A stretch of 64,000 nucleotides of DNA, taken from Auricularia sp. M13. Its lineage: Eukaryota; Basidiomycota; Agaricomycetes; Auriculariales; Auriculariaceae. The notes under the pieces are model-generated. The model had not been told where the DNA came from. It ran no database searches and saw only the letters and a list, made by a program, of their open reading frames with translations. The stretch is from positions 8,494,001-8,558,000 of the forward strand of contig CM073193.1 in the NCBI GenBank assembly GCA_037042915.1, written 5' to 3'. Every line of letters begins with the position of its first letter. The first letter of the stretch is position 1. The translations under genes and the position numbers were made by a program. This document shows, piece by piece, positions 33,831 to 43,896 of the stretch.

Positions 33831-34163
33831 TCACAGGTGCTCGGGATACAGTGGCCCGGTGGCGGCAGACGAGCGACGCGGTAACGCCGAGGGTGTGCTG
33901 GTTTTGAGCGTGCAATTTCCAACTGGACTCCAAACGATTGTACTCCGCTGAGCGCTCTCCCGAGTCCCGACTCTGTCTTCGCATGTCGACCCAGCCGCAG
34001 ATTGCGCCCATGCACCCTCGACTAGGTTATGCTGCCTTCTGGGCCTTCATTCTCGACGAAAGTCTGGCTGCGCAGAGGAACGATAAGTCCGCGCCGTGGA
34101 TATGGCCGAGTGCCAACCCACAGGCAGTGTTCATTCCTTTGAGCGACCCCGGTTGGACATGCA
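33123..34163. repeat. block nearly identical to 22950-23990
   Basis: Partner of the block at 22950-23990, at a constant offset of 10173 bases. One-base differences such as at 33543 (C here, T in the partner) are rare. A single inserted base near 34124 shifts the F-box fragment frame relative to copy A. Confidence 0.7.
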
Positions 34164-34175
34164 CCATTGCTAGAT
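33983..34175 (+). pseudogene. 5' fragment of an F-box gene, copy B
   Basis: It starts MSTQPQIAPMHPRLGYAAFW and continues AFILDESLAAQRNDKSAPWI as in copy A. One extra base after SAN changes the frame at the end. It lies at the same junction with a truncated RSRPASP gene. Confidence 0.72.
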
Positions 34176-36300
34176 TCCAACTTCTCGAGGACACGCTGCC
34201 GATTTGCGTGCTACCGGTGCGTCCCACGATGCCTCGAGCGCGCGCCGGCTCTCGCCCCGCGACCCACCAGAGCGGGTGCTCTCAGTGCGCGAAACTGCAC
34301 GCGAGCGCACAGACTCATCGTGCGTACTCGCAGCGCGCGACACTGGGCGAGGAGGCGGGTCGTCCCGTCGGACAGAATGGCGCGACGCTGGCCTCGGCGG
34401 TGGCTCGTCATACTGATGATGCCCTCTGGGCGGCGACGACGGGCTGGGGGTGCGCGAGCTTGGCGGCGGCAGCGGTCGCGCCCTCTTGTAGTCCCTCTCG
34501 CTGCCGGGGCTTCCGGTAACAGTCTCATCCGAACTGCGCTTGCCATACGCCGGACGCATAGGCGATTCCAGCCCGCCCAGCGCCTGCCGTCTCTTGCGCG
34601 GCGAGGGGTCGTCCAGCGTCAGTGGCCTCGCGCTCGGTTCGTCCGCCTCGTCTGCGGTGCGCGGAAGCGGGGGAGGAATGACCGGCGGCGCAATGCATTT
34701 TCTCGACGGAGGGTTTGACCTTCGCTGAGGTTGAGACTGAGGTTCGGGCTCGGGTTGAGCGATTCACGCCAACTTGGCATATGATAGACCTCGTCAGTAC
34801 CGAATACAGACTGAAAAGAAACTAAAAAGGCGAGTACGAACCCGCTGGCCTTGAGCACCTTCTCGCCATACTTCGCAAGGACATCCGCAATGCCCTCTCC
34901 CTCGTTCTCCTTACCCTTCCAGCCGTCCTTGGGCTTCGCTCTGGCCTTCTCCTGCGCAGTGAGCGCGCGTTTGAACTGCGACGGCGGTAGGAGCTCCTTC
35001 GCTTTGGCCTGCGCCGTCACAGTCGGTTTCGCCTTAGGCTTGAGGATGCCCTTGGGCGCCGTGCGCGCCGACACCGCGCGCGCGGGGTCAGCCTGTACAA
35101 CAAGGTCAGCCCTGGCCGTCGTGTCTGTAAGACGGAAACTCGGCTCACCGGAGCAGGCGCAGGCTTCCTCGCAGCAGCAGGCTTGGGATTGGCGGTAGAC
35201 GTCGGTTTGGCAGTCTTCGACGCAGGCGTGGGCGCTCGCGGCTCTTGCTCTTGCTAGTGTTCATATTACGCTCGTGCAGCGGCCGCCCGTTCGCCTCAGC
35301 AGCACGCCGCCGACTGGCCGGCGTGCCCGCTGCAAATCCACCCCGCTCCTCTCCCGCCTGGGAGCCGGTGCAGGCTCAGCGGGCCGCGCACGCCGAGTCA
35401 GCTGTGGTTGCCGACTCTGCGAGCGCGCACGGTCACGAGCGGGTGAAGCAGGTCGTGAGCGCGACCAACTGCGACTGTCTCTGGGCGACGGCGGCCGCGA
35501 CCTCTCCCTCCCGCGATCGGGCGACGCCGGTCTTGAGACTGAGATGGAGTTCGCGCGGCTCCTGCTGGCCGCAGTCGGCGCCATGTCTGCCGCCGCGCGT
35601 AGAGTGCGGGCTCAGCTCGATGCCGCGGTGCGAGTTACTGTCCCTCACGCGGCGCACATTCGAACATGTCGTGTACGCACGCCTCCTGCTGCGCGGCGAA
35701 CGAGCGGCTGCGCGGGCGCGATGTCGAGGGTGCAGTGTCAGTAGCAGAGGGTCGCGTGGATGCGCGGCCGCGTGAGAGCGGACTTGCCGAGCGGGACTGT
35801 CAATGAGATGAGAGTGTGGAACCTGGGGATTGGCGGAACGCGACCTGGCGTCACGGAGTCTAGCAGAACGGGCCCTTGTAGCCATAAGATATTGTGGGCT
35901 GGCAGGCCGCAACATCGCAGCGGCTGGATACTGCAGACCAGCTGGGCGCGACCTAGAAGCAGCAGGATACGGCGGGCTAGCAGGACGCGACCTCGCAACA
36001 GCACTTTGCGGACTCGCAGGCCGAGAGAACGCAGGCGCGCGCACGAACAGCGGCTCCGGACTGGCCGGGCTCGACGGCACATAGTCATAGTGGTGCTGCT
36101 ATGGCGCGGGCACTTGCACCCTCGACGAGCGAAGACAGCCGGGCTACGCAGCGCCGCAGAGGCTGCGACCTCAGCCGGCTGTACACGGCACCCGCCCCGA
36201 CGCTCGGCTGGCTTTGGGTCTGTCTTCGGGGCGATGGCGCGCGCGAGGCTGGTTGCATAGCGCCTGCATCTTCGTGGTGACCATGGAGCGGGGCTGCACA
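34170..36300 (-). pseudogene. Arg/Ser/Pro-rich disordered protein, copy B, 3'-truncated
   Basis: Order from high to low coordinates: QPRARHR..Q-rich start region, VPSSPASPEPLFVRAPAFSR, degenerate RSRPASPPY repeats (35.85-36.05 kb), the conserved intron after the NVRRV region, SRPASPDRGRERSRPPSPRD, GILKPKAKPTVTAQAKAKE (35.04 kb), SQFKRALTAQEKARAKPKDG, then IADVLAKYGEKVLKASG. After an intron come a shortened Pro-rich part and RTPSPSSPPRGHHQYDE. The RPASPEP segment lost in copy A is intact here. The C-terminus is missing at the F-box junction (about 34.17 kb), and the N-terminal acidic exon seen in copy A is not recognisable. I treat it as a truncated gene; a shortened protein cannot be excluded. 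Confidence 0.52.
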
Positions 36301-37424
36301 GCTGCAGGTCTTGACCAGCAAACTAAGCTGGGCTTTGGCCAGGAGCTTGTCAAGCACATCCTACGGGTGCAGAACTTGCCAGCAAAAGCCGTGGGTTGAA
36401 ATGGAGCGATGAGTACATAAGACAGGGAGGTGAGCGAGAGCGAGAGCCGGCCAGGTGCTCGGGATGGCGACAACCACGCGCCGACGGATGCAATGTAACT
36501 CCGACCCGTGTCTTTAGACTTCTGCCGAGCCAATGCGTCTTCTTGCAGTTCGACAGAACCCTGCGCTCGCTCATTCTACCACTGGCCGTATTCTGGCTCG
36601 GCGCCAGAAGAACCTGCGCACGAGTCAGCCGGTCGTCGACTTCGTACGGCGTCTAGCGCTAAATACATTTACATTTTCGCCCCTTTCGTCCACGTCTCGT
36701 CCACGTGTCATTGTCCAGCGTCCTCGGCTTGCATTGCGACATGCTGTCCTCGCATGGTTGTTCTCGCGGACCCTCGTGGAAAACAAGGCACTCGTCTTCG
36801 CGCCACGCTTTCCGGCTGACGATTGCGCGGCGGGTAGTACGAGCGCGTAATCTAGAACCTCTCCACGATGCAATCGTCCTTCTGGAGTGCGGGCCTGTGG
36901 CTGCTTTCTGGCGCGGCTTGCGCGCTCAACTTGAAGAAGCGTTCGTTATTCGGTGCATGCTCATTTGCTGCCTCGAGGTCGTGGCCAGGCAACTCTCTGC
37001 ACTCGCATATTGGTCACCGGTTGCTTGCATGCACACTTTCCGCCCGACTCCAGCGTCGCATGAAAGGTCAGGTTTCCACGTGCTTCCCTTGCGCTCGTTA
37101 GCACCTTTGACGAGGCCCGCGCAGCATTGCCTCTCCTGTTCGATAAGTAGTGACGCCACGCCGCACTTTGCTGTCGCATCGCCATGAATTGGATGGCAGA
37201 GTGTCTTGTTTTGGATGCAAGCGCAATTCCGACACGAGTCTATTCCCGGCGGTCCACACGCAAGGAGCGCCAAGTCCTCCAGCGCCACGTGCGGGGAATG
37301 CTGCTCATGACTTCGCCTGTATCGGTAGGGTCATATGTGCGCACGAGGCAAAAGCGTCTGGACGACCGCCAGGGTTGCGCTCGTTATTAAATGGAGGCTG
37401 GCGTGCTATTGCGGACGAGTATCT
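36301..37424. other. spacer before hydrolase-WD40 copy 3
   Basis: This interval is the counterpart of 54.40-55.61 kb and very similar to it. No gene is supported. A minus-strand open stretch at 36926-37288 is kept in both copies, with six or more cysteines (SCRNCACIQ), but the copies are so similar overall that this is weak evidence. The right copy has 177 extra bases (54841-55017). Confidence 0.4.
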
Positions 37425-37435
37425 CCCATAAATGC
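37425..37435 (+). promoter_or_regulatory. conserved CCCATAAATGC block, copy 3 promoter
   Basis: This 11-base block lies 64 bases before the ATG at 37489. It recurs in copy 5 (55612, 63 bases before its ATG) and in copy 1 (15553), where its ATG has become the probable start codon. Position and the ATAAAT core suggest a TATA-like element. Confidence 0.4.
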
Positions 37436-37488
37436 AGCGCCGCGTTGCCTCACTGTTTTGACGAAGCGTCTGCTGCCCCCCACCGCGA

Positions 37489-40400
37489 ATGTCGCGTTCA
37501 CCGTCGCCCCAGCTGCAAACCGCTCTCCACGCTGATCCGACGTCACCTGCGCCTCCGCCAACGTTTATCAAGGCTCCATCGTCCGTTCCCGCTGCCGAAA
37601 CTGAGTTGGTAGCTCCGGCAGACGGAGCGCCGGGGCTCTCAGGAGGACGGAGGGAAGCGACGAGCACCTCAGACTCTATGCGCGACACCGACGATGTGCG
37701 GCTCACTCCTGCTTATGCTTCTTAAAGTGTACATATATTATTTCCCACTAAAATGGGGGTGTCACACGAAATTTGGTGTCTCTCACCTGTATGAAGTGTG
37801 GGCACATCATCTGGGATGTGTGGACACACTCCACCCAGATGGAGGACAGACTTAGTCAGCAGTGCCAATTCTCCCATTGGAGTGCCGACACTCCATCAAG
37901 GTGCCGAATCTCCCATCAAGGTGCCGAATCTCCCATCAAGGTGCCGACACACTTTCAGCTGGTGGAACACCAGATACCCTCACCTCCCAGAACTGCTCCA
38001 AGTACTGGGAAATGGTTGGGGAACCTATAAAGAGTTCATTTCTACCTTTATTTCGAATTTATTTAAAACTTTATTTTTCCTAAATAGGCAATTTGGACCC
38101 TGAGGAGGCCTCCTGAGTATGCTCCCCAACCATTCCCAGTACTTGGAGCAGTTCTGGGAGGTGAGGGTATCTGGTGTTCCACCAGCTGAAAGTGTGTCGG
38201 CACCTTGATGGGAGATTCGGCACCTTGATGGGAGATTCGGCACCTTGATGGAGTGTCGGCACTCCAATGGGAGAATTGGCACTGCTGACTAAGTCTGTCC
38301 TCCATCTGGGTGGAGTGTGTCCACACATCCCAGATGATGTGCCCACACTTCATACAGGTGAGAGACACCAAATTTCGTGTGACACCCCCATTTTAGTGGG
38401 AAATAATATATGTACACTTTAAGAAGCATACCTGCTGCGTCCGTCATCCCGTCTGAGCCGGCCGCTGCTCCATTGCCGCCCGTTCATACTGCAGCACCGG
38501 CCGAGAAAGAACCCGGTCTTTCAGGCGAGCGGAAGATTACGGCGGACGCATCAGATCCTCGCGTATGTCCCAAGTGCAGGAGTGGTGGCGGAAACTCTCG
38601 GAATCTTGTGGTCTGCATCGATGGCACTTCAAACCAGTTCAACGATAAGGTGCGCATAGCTTTCTCATATTGAGGCTGTCAAGCCGACTTTCTGCCTTTT
38701 AGAACACAAACGTCGTCGAGCTCTACAGCCGCCTCATTAAGGACGATAGGCAGTTGACGTTCTACAACAGCGGCATTGCCACATACGCCGAGCCGTACTG
38801 GAAGTCCTGGAGTTATTACCAGCAGGTCTTACTCAATATTCTAGACCTCATGTTTGCCCTGTACGTCGCCAGTCACCGTCCGAGCTTTCCTGACCCCTCC
38901 AAGCCAATTGGAAAATATCATCAAGAGTGCATATGCTTGGCTTGTCGACAACTACCGGGATGGGGACCGCATCTTCTTGTTCGGTTCGTTCCAGCTTTAG
39001 GGGCGACTCGCCTTCGTGCGCGGCTCAATTAAGGACAGGTTTCTCGCGCGGCGCGTATCAAGTTCGAGCGCTCGCGGCGATGCTCGATAGAGTTCGTCTT
39101 GTTTCTTACTTTGTTACTCGCGTCGATAACACGTTTGAACTACAGGTTGGACTGCTACACAAAGGCAATCAAGACCAGATCCCCTTGTGAGCCTTGATCT
39201 TTTGAAGCAAATGTGATGCTCAATCTTGTAGCGCATTCGAACTATATGCTGCACCCGACCGGGAGGAGCCCACCGCAGCTGCAGATACGCCCTCACAGCC
39301 CACGGAGAGCCCCGCGGAGGACTCAGCGACGCCGTCGGTCGCGACAAAGCCCCCGACGCCAGAAGAGCGCGAGGCAACGTCGTCTTTTCTACATTCGCTG
39401 CGTAGTTCTTTTGGAAAGCTGTCAGCAAGCGCTGGGCGCCTATTTGGAGGTCTTCGAAAGGCTGTCTCCAGCTTCTGCGCACCTGCTGTTGCTGCAATTC
39501 CAGCCTGGGTCTCACGAACTAGGACAACCGTTGGTTCGAAACTCTCGCACTGGGCGAGAAATGTCCCACGCTTTGCCCCCGAGCCTCCTGCGCGCATATT
39601 TCGTCGTCCGCAGCCGCAGGCGCGCGTTGGAGAAGCGGCATCTGCTACGATCAAACAGAAACAACAGCGCTTCAAGGAGACTTTCTCGCGCGACGTCAAG
39701 GTCCATTATCTCGGCGCATGGTGCGTTATAATAGAGTAGAAATGATCTGACTTTGATTCGTTCCTTCCAGGGACACAGTCTCGTCCGTTGGACTCGTCCG
39801 GGACAAGACTTTGCCCGGTACGACTAACGGAATGAACAGTGTCTGTTTCTTCCGCCACGCGCTCGCGATGCACGAATATCGCGTCAAATTCCTGCCCGAA
39901 TACGTCAACGGTGGCGCTGGGCCCGACGAAACTGCTTGCAGCGGCGAATCTCCGCATACAAAGGAGTGCTGGTTCATCGGTTCTCACTCGGATATGTGAG
40001 TGTCTGGTTCAGGCTCCGCGTCATCTCTTGGACCCGGTTTGAATGTGTCCTTTAAACAGTGGAGGTGGAAACACCATGAATACTGAACTTGACAAGTTCG
40101 GCCCCGCCCTGCGATGGATGTCGTTCGAGGCTGTTCTGGCAGGGCTGAGAATAAAGCCAGGTCCTCGGCTGTGGGAGAAGCCCGTGGTGACCGACTCAAT
40201 GACCTGGTTATACAGGCCGATGGAGTGGGCGCCCATCACAAGATTATCCTACATTGACGCTAACTCTCTCGTACGCTGGTAAGTCCATCACATCCAAAGC
40301 TCTCATACCTGTCTCATATCTATAGGCTGCCTCATCGATATTCCGAACGCGTTCTACAGCCCAATCAGCTGATCCACGAGACATACTTCAAAGAAACCAA

Positions 40401-41766
40401 AACCTCCATTGAGCAGCTTCGCATAAAGTTCAAATTCTCGATTAACACGGAGAACGATGCCTATACCAACGCGCAGGCACTTCTTTCGATTCCACGCGAT
40501 GCGAAGTTCATGGACGACTGGCTGAAGCGTTTTAAGACGCTGCAGGAGACGGGTGCGGGCACATGTCATGATTTATCCGCTCATAGTCTCAACATAACGA
40601 CCAGGACCCGGTCGCCAATCGCTATTGGACCTTGAGGCTGAGATATGGCGTGCACTTGCGATTTCGGCTCGGGGAGCTCCAGAACTCAACGAGCAGCTAC
40701 GCCGACTCGAGCACCACCTCATATGCCACTCTCTAACTGAGGTGCCTGCAGCTACGCGGCTAAGCGAGATATTTGGGACCAGCGACAAAGACACACACTG
40801 TGAGCCAGGGGTTTGTACTGCAAGGCATGAACTCACATACACGCAGGGACGTATCCCTTCGCTCTTCGAGGTCACACCGGACCTGTCAGCTCGGTCGCGT
40901 TTCTGACCTCGCAGCTCGTCGTGTCCGGCTCATACGATCAGACTCTTCGGGTGTGGAATATCGAAACCGGAGAAGCTGTCGGTGACCCGTTGACGGGGCA
41001 CACCGACTGGATCTACTGTGTTGCTGTCTCACCGGACGGCAGTCTCGTCGCATCTGCATCTCAGGACGGAATCATCCGCACTTGGGGGTTTGACGCCGGA
41101 AAACTCGTCGGAGGGCTCGTCATACGAACAGACGGCATGGACACGGTTTTCTCAGTAGCGTTCTCACCCGATGGATCGCGGATTGTTTCTAACTCTGCTG
41201 ACGGAGCTCTGCGCATTTGGGACGCTGCAACGGGACAGCAGGTCGGAAACACAATGGAAGGGCATGATCGTTCGGTACAGTCGGTCGCATTCTCCCCGGA
41301 CGGTGCACGCATTGCGTCCGGCTCATACGACCGGACCGTGCGATTATGGGACGCTAGGACGTTTCAACCTCTCGGTGACCCTCTGACCGGACACACGAGC
41401 GCTGTGGTTTCAGTAACATTCTCCCCGGACGGCGTCTCCATCGCTTCTGTCAGCATCGACGAAACGGTCCGAATCTGGAACTCAAACACTCGCCAGCTGA
41501 TGCACACACTGGTGGGGCATTCCCGCTGGGTCACGTCCGTCGCATTCTCACCCAGCAGACGACACGTCGCATCAGCTTCTATGGACAACACAGTGCGCAT
41601 ATGGGATTGCGGCACGGGAGAGACGGTCGGCGTGCTCAAGGGACACACCAACTGGGTCTATTCAGTCGCGTTTTCTCCAGACGGCACGCGGATAGCGTCG
41701 GGCTCGTGGGACAAGACTGTACGCATTTGGGACCGCATTCCTATATTATCTACGGACGCGACGTGA
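37489..41766 (+). CDS. DUF2235 hydrolase - WD40 fusion, copy 3, exon 1 split by a foldback element
   Basis: The original start (MSRSPSPQLQTALHADPTSP at 37489) runs 75 codons and enters the element at 37714, where TATGCTTCTTAA stops it. Downstream, an ATG inside the right terminal repeat (38410) opens MYTLRSI in frame with PAASVIPSE..., CPKCRSGGG and NLVVCIDGTSNQF. The rest has the same exon layout as copy 5: NTNVVELYSRLIKDDRQ, GFSRGAYQVRALAAML, WDTVSSVGLV, FIGSHSDIGGG, linker, and seven WD40 repeats to the stop at 41764..41766. So a shortened protein lacking ~75 disordered residues can still be made if transcription starts within or is carried through the element. Catalytic residues are intact. 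WD40 residues at variable positions differ from every other copy. Confidence 0.8.
37714..38430. mobile_element. 717-bp foldback (long inverted repeat) element with 6-bp target duplication
   Basis: The left arm 37714..38022 (309 bases) and right arm 38123..38430 (308 bases) are near-perfect reverse complements. The ends read TATGCTTCTTAAAGTGTACA. A 100-base AT-rich centre separates the arms. The direct repeat CCTGCT flanks it (37708..37713 and 38431..38436), and copy 5 has the uninterrupted site (CCCCTGCTGCG), which proves insertion. Each arm contains tandem AATCTCCCATCAAGGTGCCG units. No protein is encoded; the mirror-image open frames on the two strands are the same peptide read from the two arms. 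It is a non-autonomous element, probably mobilised by a transposase elsewhere. Confidence 0.92.
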
Positions 41767-42299
41767 AGAGTTCATCGCGCCTGTACCCATGTAGCGCCGT
41801 CTCATGTTGCTCAATTGTGTCTGTAAATGTGAATGTAAGATTGGGTGTTGCTTAATCGATTAAGCTTAATCCCCGGCCCGCGCATCCTGAATTCATGCAG
41901 TAAGATACTGTACGCATCGCCGGACGCGGGTTCACATTGATAGTACTTGGTACATCGCGATTGTTGGGGTGCGCAAGCCTGAGAGATGATATACCGTCAG
42001 GAAGCCGACGACGGTCTTGGTCACCCTTAGCCCTGACTCGTCCCTCTGCGGAAAGCGGATTGTCGACCGTAGTTAGCGCGTACCCTTGAAAAATCCTTTT
42101 GCATCTGGCCAAGGGCCTAGACGGTCCCCAATTGAACAGGAACGTCAGCTCGTTTCGCGACACGCGCTGTCCATTTGCAAACAAAATGCGAGTTATGCTC
42201 GAGTTCTCCCTTTAGGGAGGAGCAATGATTATACAGTAATGGTTTCAATAGATCTAGTTTTTTCCTGTGTGTCAGAACGAGACGATGCGAAGGAGACAG
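41767..42299. other. convergent 3' flank of cassette 3
   Basis: Non-coding flank between the hydrolase stop and the end of the ATP23 copy. It has the CGGACGCGGGTTCACATTGA motif shared with the same place in the other cassettes and nothing else recognisable. Confidence 0.45.
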
Positions 42300-43105
42300 C
42301 CTGCGAACCTGGTCAAACGGGCGGGTGTCAGCGAAACACGACTCCCATACTTCGTTGAGGGCACGCTCCGCCATCGCGTCGTCTGGGCAATTCGGGTGGC
42401 CTTTGAGCGAGAGAAGCGCTCGTCGCCTTACGCACGCCTGCGGTAAGCAAGGGATTTATGATTAATATATCTCGCGGTGGGAGTGCGAGAGGGAGGGCGC
42501 GACACACCTGGTTTTGTTATATTAGAATTTCCCCGGTCAATTTTGCGGCCGCATCTACAGTCGTCGCTCAAGCTCGCCGTGCGAATACATAGTCCAAGGT
42601 AAAAGGGTTAGAACGCGGGCAGCGCTGCAAATTCATAGTAAGACGCACCTCGGAGCAAGCGACATGCCGCAGATTGTACCAATCCATCTTGAAGTGACAA
42701 TGGTCCAACATATAAATAAGTTCGTGCGCTAGAGTATTCATCATATGTTTCTTGCTCATGAACCGGTTTGGCAGAGCAATATCGTGCCCGTAGGCAGGCC
42801 AAATCCGCGGGCGCGCGCAGTGTCGCACGGTTCACACAAGATATATGGGTTCGAGACGGCGCAGCCGGTGAGCGCGAGATGCTTGCGCAGGAAGACGACG
42901 AGCGGCGACGAGTGCATGTGGACCTTCCAGCGCTCGCAGCGCGCGTTCTGCGCGCACAACGTCTCGACACACGGCGGCGCCTCTTCGGCCGGCGCGCTCG
43001 CGGGCGGATCGCTCCCATGTGCACGCGCCAGCGCGTGAAGGCCGCGTCGCGCGTCATTGTCGTTGTCAGCGGCGGCGGCGGCGGCAACGCGGACGTCACG
43101 AGAAA
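42300..43105 (-). pseudogene. ATP23: ATP23-type metalloprotease, copy 3, inactivated
   Basis: The family blocks are present: ASAPAEEAPPCVETL, LVVFLRKHLALTGCAVSNPY, NRFMSKKHMMNTLAHEL, KMDWYNLRHVACSEVR and, at the low-coordinate end, ALNEVWESCFADTRPFDQV. The zinc motif is destroyed: HELIY replaces HELIH (codon 42714..42712). A one-base frame change lies just before NRFMSKK (near 42775), where the first part ends in LLCQTGS and a stop. The second intron here keeps a normal GT donor (GTGTGT), unlike the GC donors of the other copies. Divergent from carrier relic 3. Confidence 0.8.
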
Positions 43106-43157
43106 TAAGCGCTGCGCGGTCCCTGAATTCCCGATAATTTCTCTTCTCCTTCCCGTT

Positions 43158-43896
43158 CGATCCGACGGCCCAGCCTGCTGCTGTGAAGCACGAGCGCAAG
43201 CATACGCCGGCCGCGTCGTTGTGCGCCCTTCCTGTGCTAACCGTTGCTGCTGTGGACAGCGCTGTCGTTCGCGGCGAACTTCGTGGCGGGCGCCATCACC
43301 GGCGTTTCGGAAATGTTGACGCTCTACTCGCTCGGTGTGCATCGCCCACACGCTGCAAGCTGACGCGTAACCCAGATACTCCGAAGTCGTCCACGTGCCC
43401 CGCTGTAAAACGTAGTGCCCAGACTTGTGCGCAAGTCAAGTCGCATATGCAGCTCCAGATTGGCGTATCCAACGTCGGTCGTCACGGTGTAAACAGCTTC
43501 AAGGGCATCAACGGAGAGGGGTGCGCGCGTTGCTGCCGCTCGCTGACTAGCCAGTTGTACTGACAGCACGCCCAGTTTCGGCCGTCCGTACTGCGGTACG
43601 CTTACGCCTTTCAATGCGAGTCCCTATCCTCGCACCTCGCAGGCGCCGCCGCACCGCTGCTGCTCGAGAAGTCCAAGCGCGCCGTTGAATTGTACGCGCG
43701 CCCGCCACCCACTCCCTGCGCACTCGCACTCAAACTCGCGCAGCCCGGCGAACGATTCCTCGAGAAGACGCACCGCGGGTTGGCGGGTGCGGACAAGATG
43801 TCGCAGGCGATCTCGATCGCGACGGGCTGCTCGACGGGCGCGAGGAAGAGCTTCGTCGTCGTTCCGTTCGAGACCAAGAATCACGGCGGGCGATAG
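43158..43896 (+). pseudogene. mitochondrial carrier relic, copy 3
   Basis: This copy shows the carrier pattern most clearly: a HMQLQIGVSNVGRHGV segment followed by FKGINGEGCAR, matching TRMQL..G...G..FKGI..EG.ARLYRG of carriers. Then LLLEKSKRAVE with a conserved intron (GTACGCGCG...GCGCAG), and SQAISIATGC with SFVVVPFE, the second-repeat helix and signature. A frameshift after the ANDSS region and loss of the remaining three helices make it non-functional. The middle block is single here, unlike copies 1 and 2. Confidence 0.75.

Noticed and set aside
37880-37960. Short direct repeats of 20 bases that could suggest a CRISPR-like array
   Set aside because: They are contiguous tandem units inside the foldback arms, without spacers, in a fungal genome.
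37773-38371. Mirror-image open frames on both strands with identical peptides inside the foldback element
   Set aside because: They arise from the two arms of one inverted repeat; no known domain, and stop codons limit them to about 100 codons.
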